DNA of 64,000 nt from Enoplosus armatus (Eukaryota; Chordata; Actinopteri; Centrarchiformes; Enoplosidae), in contig NC_092199.1 of the NCBI RefSeq assembly GCF_043641665.1, positions 19,782,860-19,846,859 of the forward strand, written 5' to 3'. The notes under the pieces are model-generated. The model was not told the origin of the DNA, did no database searches, and saw only the letters and a list, made by a program, of their open reading frames with translations. Shown here piece by piece: positions 63,856 to 64,000 of the stretch; within the stretch, counting starts at the first letter, position 1; each line of letters opens with the position of its first letter. Both the position numbers and the translations under genes were made by a program.

Positions 63856-64000
63856 CTGAGGAATCATTGCTCACTGTTACACAGGCAATCACCACAAAGT
63901 CAGCAAAGGACGGCACATATTTATGATGCTACACATAGTTCACAAAGCGGGGCTGCACCAGATCAACTCATTTCACAGAGATGCCATAAACAGGGCACAC

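Overview
This is a piece of a vertebrate nuclear genome, almost certainly a teleost fish. It is intron-rich, full of (CA)n repeats, carries a Tc1-type DNA transposon, and holds several dispersed repeats of kinds common in spiny-rayed fish. One protein-coding gene fills the whole window on the minus strand: an axonemal dynein heavy chain, best matched to DNAH11 (outer-arm beta-type heavy chain, 'left-right dynein'). DNAH9 and DNAH17 are the nearest alternatives. Both gene ends lie outside the window, with the N-terminal side at the right edge and the C-terminal side at the left edge.

I could place 45 consecutive coding exons (called e1 to e45 here, from right to left). Every junction has GT/AG ends and every reading phase carries across without a break. 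They give 7,463 nt, about 2,487 codons. In protein order they encode the later part of the stem (e1-e13), the linker (e14-e22), the start of the motor (e23-e24), AAA1 (Walker A in e24, Walker B in e25), AAA2 (e29, e30), AAA3 (e35, e36), AAA4 (e41, e42) and the approach to the microtubule-binding stalk (e44-e45). No frameshift or stop breaks the gene, so it looks functional.

The introns (83 bp to 6.1 kb) hold everything else. The intron at 20875-25142 carries a complete-length Tc1/mariner element (21376-22988) with perfect 32-bp ends but a broken transposase. Other introns carry L2-like and other non-LTR relics (12524-13430, 23480-23757, 38040-38870), several short elements with terminal inverted repeats, and many copies of a fish dispersed repeat recognisable by 'gctaacatgctcac'-like blocks. 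Some copies lie in opposite orientation around groups of exons and could pair in the pre-mRNA. (CA)n/(TG)n tracts and long G-runs sit unusually often right next to splice sites. I saw no second protein-coding gene, no RNA gene, no CRISPR and no bacterial features. I found no clear new biological system; the most testable ideas are the splice-site repeats and the paired inverted repeats.
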